DNA of 64,000 nucleotides from Kineococcus terrestris. Its GTDB lineage: Bacteria > Actinomycetota > Actinomycetes > Actinomycetales > Kineococcaceae. A program made the translations under genes and the position numbers. The DNA lies in NCBI RefSeq assembly GCF_041020765.1, contig NZ_JBEUEJ010000021.1; one strand, 5' to 3'. The notes beneath the pieces are model-generated. The model was not told where the DNA came from and did no database searches. It saw nothing but the letters and a program-made list of their open reading frames with translations. Below, piece after piece: positions 61,141 to 64,000 of the stretch. Numbering within the stretch: position 1 is the first letter of the stretch; each line of letters opens with the position of its first letter.

Positions 61141-63233
61141 GCACCACCCTGACCCCCGTCGCAGAGCCCTGGTCCTCCCGCGCCGTCGGCCCGCACCGCG
61201 TCGCCGGCGGGGCGTTCACCCCGCGCCAGCTCGTCTCCTCGCTGCCGGACGCGGTCCGCAAGCTGGACCCGCGCCACCTCGTGCGCACCCCGGTGGTGTT
61301 CGTCGTGGCCGTCGGCGCCGTCCTGACGACGGCGCTGGCGGTGCTCGACCCGACGGTGTTCGCGTGGGTCATCACCGCGTGGCTGTGGCTCACCGTGCTG
61401 TTCGCGAACCTCGCCGAGGCCGTCGCCGAGGGCCGCGGCCGCGCCCAGGCGGCGTCGCTGCGCGAGGTGAGCACCGGGACGACGGCGCGCCGCCTGGACC
61501 GGGGGGCCCGGGAGGTGCGGGTGCCGTCCTCGACGCTGCGGCCGGGCGACCTCGTCGTCGTCGAGGCCGGCGAGACGGTCCCCGGCGACGGCGACGTCGT
61601 CGAGGGGGTGGCCAGCGTCGACGAGTCGGCCATCACCGGCGAGTCGGCGCCCGTGGTCCGCGAGTCCGGTGGCGACCGCAGCGCCGTCACCGGCGGCACC
61701 ACGGTGCTCTCCGACCGCATCGTCGTGCGCATCACCGCCGAGCCGGGCCAGAGCTTCGTGGACCGGATGATCGCGCTGGTCGAGGGGTCCTCGCGCCAGC
61801 GCACCCCCAACGAGGTCGCGCTGAACATCCTGCTCGCCGGCCTGACCCTGGTGTTCCTGCTCGCCGTGGTGACCCTGCAGCCGATGGCCGTCTACTCCGG
61901 CGACCCCCAGAGCACGGTCGTCCTCGTCGCGCTGCTGGTGTGCCTGATCCCCACCACCATCGGCGCGCTGCTGAGCGCCATCGGCATCGCCGGCATGGAC
62001 CGCCTCGTGCAGCGCAACGTGCTGGCGATGTCCGGACGCGCCGTGGAGGCCGCCGGCGACGTGGGCACCCTGCTGCTGGACAAGACCGGCACCATCACCC
62101 TGGGCAACCGGCAGGCGCACGAGCTGCTGCCCGCGCCGGGCGTGGACACCGCCGAGCTGGCCGAGGCCGCGCAGCTGTCCAGCCTGGCCGACGCGACCCC
62201 CGAGGGCCGCTCCGTCGTCGCGCTCGTCGAGGAGCGGCACGGCCGGGCGGCTCCCGAGCCCCCGGCGGGTGCGCGGTTCGTCCCGTTCAGCGCCCGGACC
62301 CGCATGAGCGGGGTGGACCTGCGCGACGAGCGCGGCGGGGTGCGCGAGGTCCGCAAGGGTGCCGCCGCGGCCGTCACCCACTGGGTCCGCGGCCTGGGCG
62401 GCGACGTGCCGGCCGCGGTGGAGCAGGTGGTCGAGGACGTCGCCACCGCCGGCGGGACACCGCTCCTCGTCGCCGAGCACCGCGGCGGCCGCGCCCGCGT
62501 CCTGGGCGTGGTGCACCTGAAGGACGTCGTCAAGCCAGGCATGCGGGAGCGCTTCGAGCAGCTGCGCGCCATGGGCATCCGCACCGTCGTGGTGACCGGT
62601 GACAACGCCCGCACCGCCCGCGCGATCGCGCAGGAGGCCGGCGTCGACGACGTGCTGGCCGAGGCCACCCCGGAGGACAAGCTGGAGCTGATCCGCCGCG
62701 AGCAGTCCGGCGGGCGGCTGGTGGCGATGACGGGCGACGGCACCAACGACGCCCCCGCGCTGGCGCAGGCCGACGTCGGGGTGGCGATGGGCTCCGGCAC
62801 CTCGGCCGCGAGGGAGGCCGGCAACATGGTGGACCTGGACTCCGACCCCACCAAGCTCATCGAGATCGTGGAGATCGGCAAGCAGCTGCTCATCACCCGC
62901 GGCGCCCTGACCACGTTCTCCCTGGCCAACGACGTGGCCAAGTACTTCGCGATCGTCCCGGCGATGTTCGCCACCGCGTACCCCCAGCTGGACGCGCTGA
63001 ACGTCATGCGGCTGTCCTCCCCGGAGTCCGCGATCGTCTCGGCCGTCGTCTTCAACGCCCTGGTCATCGTCGCGCTCGTCCCGCTGGCCCTGCGCGGGGT
63101 GCGCTACCGCCCCACCAGCGCCGCCGCGCTGCTGCGGCGCAACCTGCTCGTCTACGGCCTCGGCGGCGTCGTCGCCCCGTTCGCCGGCATCAAGCTCGTC
63201 GACCTCCTCGTCTCCCTCCTGCCCGGGATGTGA
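61137..63233 (+). CDS. kdpB: KdpB, P-type ATPase catalytic subunit
   Basis: 698 residues. The phosphorylated Asp is in LLLDKTGTITLG (Asp315). Actuator TGES (AITGESAPVV) and hinge MTGDGTNDAPALAQADVGVA are intact. It drives K+ through KdpA by ATP hydrolysis. GTG overlaps kdpA's stop by 4 bases. It has the Pro-less short N-terminal region normal in KdpB. Confidence 0.97.
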   Translation: MSTTLTPVAEPWSSRAVGPHRVAGGAFTPRQLVSSLPDAVRKLDPRHLVRTPVVFVVAVGAVLTTALAVLDPTVFAWVITAWLWLTVLFANLAEAVAEGRGRAQAASLREVSTGTTARRLDRGAREVRVPSSTLRPGDLVVVEAGETVPGDGDVVEGVASVDESAITGESAPVVRESGGDRSAVTGGTTVLSDRIVVRITAEPGQSFVDRMIALVEGSSRQRTPNEVALNILLAGLTLVFLLAVVTLQPMAVYSGDPQSTVVLVALLVCLIPTTIGALLSAIGIAGMDRLVQRNVLAMSGRAVEAAGDVGTLLLDKTGTITLGNRQAHELLPAPGVDTAELAEAAQLSSLADATPEGRSVVALVEERHGRAAPEPPAGARFVPFSARTRMSGVDLRDERGGVREVRKGAAAAVTHWVRGLGGDVPAAVEQVVEDVATAGGTPLLVAEHRGGRARVLGVVHLKDVVKPGMRERFEQLRAMGIRTVVVTGDNARTARAIAQEAGVDDVLAEATPEDKLELIRREQSGGRLVAMTGDGTNDAPALAQADVGVAMGSGTSAAREAGNMVDLDSDPTKLIEIVEIGKQLLITRGALTTFSLANDVAKYFAIVPAMFATAYPQLDALNVMRLSSPESAIVSAVVFNALVIVALVPLALRGVRYRPTSAAALLRRNLLVYGLGGVVAPFAGIKLVDLLVSLLPGM

Positions 63234-63874
63234 CCGTGAGCACCACCACCCCCTCCGCCACCCCCTCCGCCCCGCGCGCCGGGTCGTCGGCCACCGCGGC
63301 GGCGTTCGCACGCCAGGCCCGCACCGCCCTCGTGCTGCTGCTGGCCGCCACCGTCGTCCTCGGCCTGCTGTACCCGCTGGCCGTCTTCGGCGTCGGGCGG
63401 CTCGTGCCCGGGGGCGCCGACGGCCGGCTCGTCGAGCACGAGGGCCGCGTCGTCGGCTCCGCCCTGCTCGGCCAGGAGTTCGCCGGTGACGAGTGGTTCC
63501 AGCCGCGCCCCTCGGTCGCCGGCGACGGCTACGACCCGCTGTCCTCGGGAGCTTCGAACCTCGGTCCCTCCAGCGCCGAGCTCCTCGCCACGGTCGAGGA
63601 GCGCCGTGCCGAGGTCGCCGCCCGCGACGGCGTCGCCCCCGCCGACGTCGCCCCGGACGCGCTGACCGCCTCCGGCTCCGGGCTGGACCCCGACGTCAGC
63701 CCCCGCTACGCGCGCCAGCAGGTCCAGCGCGTCGCCCGCGAGCGCGGGCTGGAGGAGGCCGCGGTGGCCGCGCTGGTCGAGCAGCACGTGCAGGACCGGG
63801 CGCTGGGGTTCCTGGGCGCCCCGCGCGTCAACGTCCTGGAGCTCAACCTCGCCCTCGACCGGCTCGCCGGCTGA
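63230..63874 (+). CDS. kdpC: KdpC, Kdp complex subunit C
   Basis: 214 residues. One N-terminal helix (ALVLLLAATVVLGLLYPLAV) is followed by FQPRPSVAGDGYDPLSSGAS, GLDPDVSPRYARQQVQRVA and a C-terminal VNVLELNLALD, all KdpC landmarks. It affects ATP affinity of KdpB. GTG 63230 overlaps kdpB by 4 bases; GTG 63236 is an alternative. The gene ends directly at a suspected insertion-element boundary, where kdpD would often follow. Confidence 0.93.
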   Translation: MTVSTTTPSATPSAPRAGSSATAAAFARQARTALVLLLAATVVLGLLYPLAVFGVGRLVPGGADGRLVEHEGRVVGSALLGQEFAGDEWFQPRPSVAGDGYDPLSSGASNLGPSSAELLATVEERRAEVAARDGVAPADVAPDALTASGSGLDPDVSPRYARQQVQRVARERGLEEAAVAALVEQHVQDRALGFLGAPRVNVLELNLALDRLAG

Positions 63875-63897
63875 GAGGGTGTTGCGTTACCTGGTGA

Positions 63898-64000
63898 TCA
63901 CTGCTGATCGGTGTCCGGCTGCTGGGTCAGGGTGCCGTCTTCGGCCAGGCGTCGGGCGGCTTCGGTCTCGACCGGACCATGCGGTTCGACGTCGTGGCCG
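63898..64000 (-). pseudogene. C-terminal fragment, possible transposase at window edge
   Basis: A minus-strand frame runs off the window and ends at TGA 63900-63898 with 33 visible residues (HDVEPHGPVETEAARRLAED and a Gln/Asp-rich end). Between its stop and the kdpC stop is a short GAGAGGGTGTTGCGTTACC sequence that looks like an element end. Base composition is clearly less GC-rich than its neighbours. The IS family cannot be named from this much. It may be intact beyond the window; only the fragment is seen. Confidence 0.3.

Overview
The window is chromosomal DNA from a very GC-rich bacterium, roughly three quarters G+C by eye. GTG starts are common, adjacent genes often overlap by 4 bases at their stop/start codons, and many genes seem to start directly at the transcript's first base (a TANNNT box 6-7 bases before GTG or ATG). 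These traits, with an IdeR-type iron box, DUF2795, a sugar ABC transporter lacking its own ATPase and an EgtE-like enzyme, indicate an actinomycete. A Kineococcus-like member of the Kineosporiaceae is my best guess, by inference only. No rRNA, tRNA or CRISPR array was seen.

Layout. 1-6.2 kb: a sugar-uptake and catabolism operon (binding lipoprotein, two permeases, ThuA-like protein, Gfo/Idh/MocA dehydrogenase, alpha/beta hydrolase) behind a promoter with a LacI-type operator. 6.3-8.9 kb: an ECF-like sigma factor coupled to an O6-alkylguanine-DNA alkyltransferase, then small and DUF proteins. 8.9-15.1 kb: mostly minus-strand genes: an iron-siderophore binding protein under an iron box, a pyruvate oxidase-like enzyme, a YtxH-like protein and an EgtE-like PLP enzyme; also a plus-strand uronate dehydrogenase-like gene and DUF2795. 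15.3-17.8 kb: an MntR/DtxR regulator, a degenerate PfkB-like gene and a second Gfo/Idh enzyme. 17.9-25.7 kb: a hypothetical, a histidine phosphatase, a P-loop kinase, gamma-glutamyltransferase, an idonate/gluconate dehydrogenase pair and an acetamidase/formamidase-like protein. 25.8-37.6 kb: a ThrE-type exporter, an LLM oxidoreductase and recC-recB-recD. 37.7-48.0 kb: NDH-2, Tag glycosylase, AroQ, an alkyl-DHAP-synthase-like enzyme, a VOC protein, a GAF-PP2C-HATPase regulator, an SDR, an MFS transporter and a degenerate GGDEF protein. 48.1-52.6 kb: glpF-glpK-glpD with a good promoter, a candidate operator and a strong terminator. 52.6-58.2 kb: a HAD/polytopic-membrane fusion and a SWIM-SNF2 pair. 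58.4-63.9 kb: a secreted six-cysteine protein, then a small membrane ORF with kdpF-kdpA-kdpB-kdpC. The last about 125 bases look like the edge of an insertion element directly after kdpC, where kdpDE would often lie.

The main themes are carbon uptake and oxidation (disaccharide-type sugar, uronate, idonate/gluconate, glycerol), metal and potassium homeostasis (iron box, MntR, Kdp) and DNA repair (alkyltransferase, Tag, RecBCD, SNF2). No clearly new defence or mobile system is visible. The most original observations are regulatory: four helically phased GCGTCA half-sites before kdp, an iron box that is also the core promoter of a leaderless gene, a two-copy palindromic element placed between convergent genes, and an inverted repeat in the promoter spacer beside mntR. 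Among proteins, the HAD-membrane fusion and the idonate dehydrogenase without its structural-zinc cysteines stand out.
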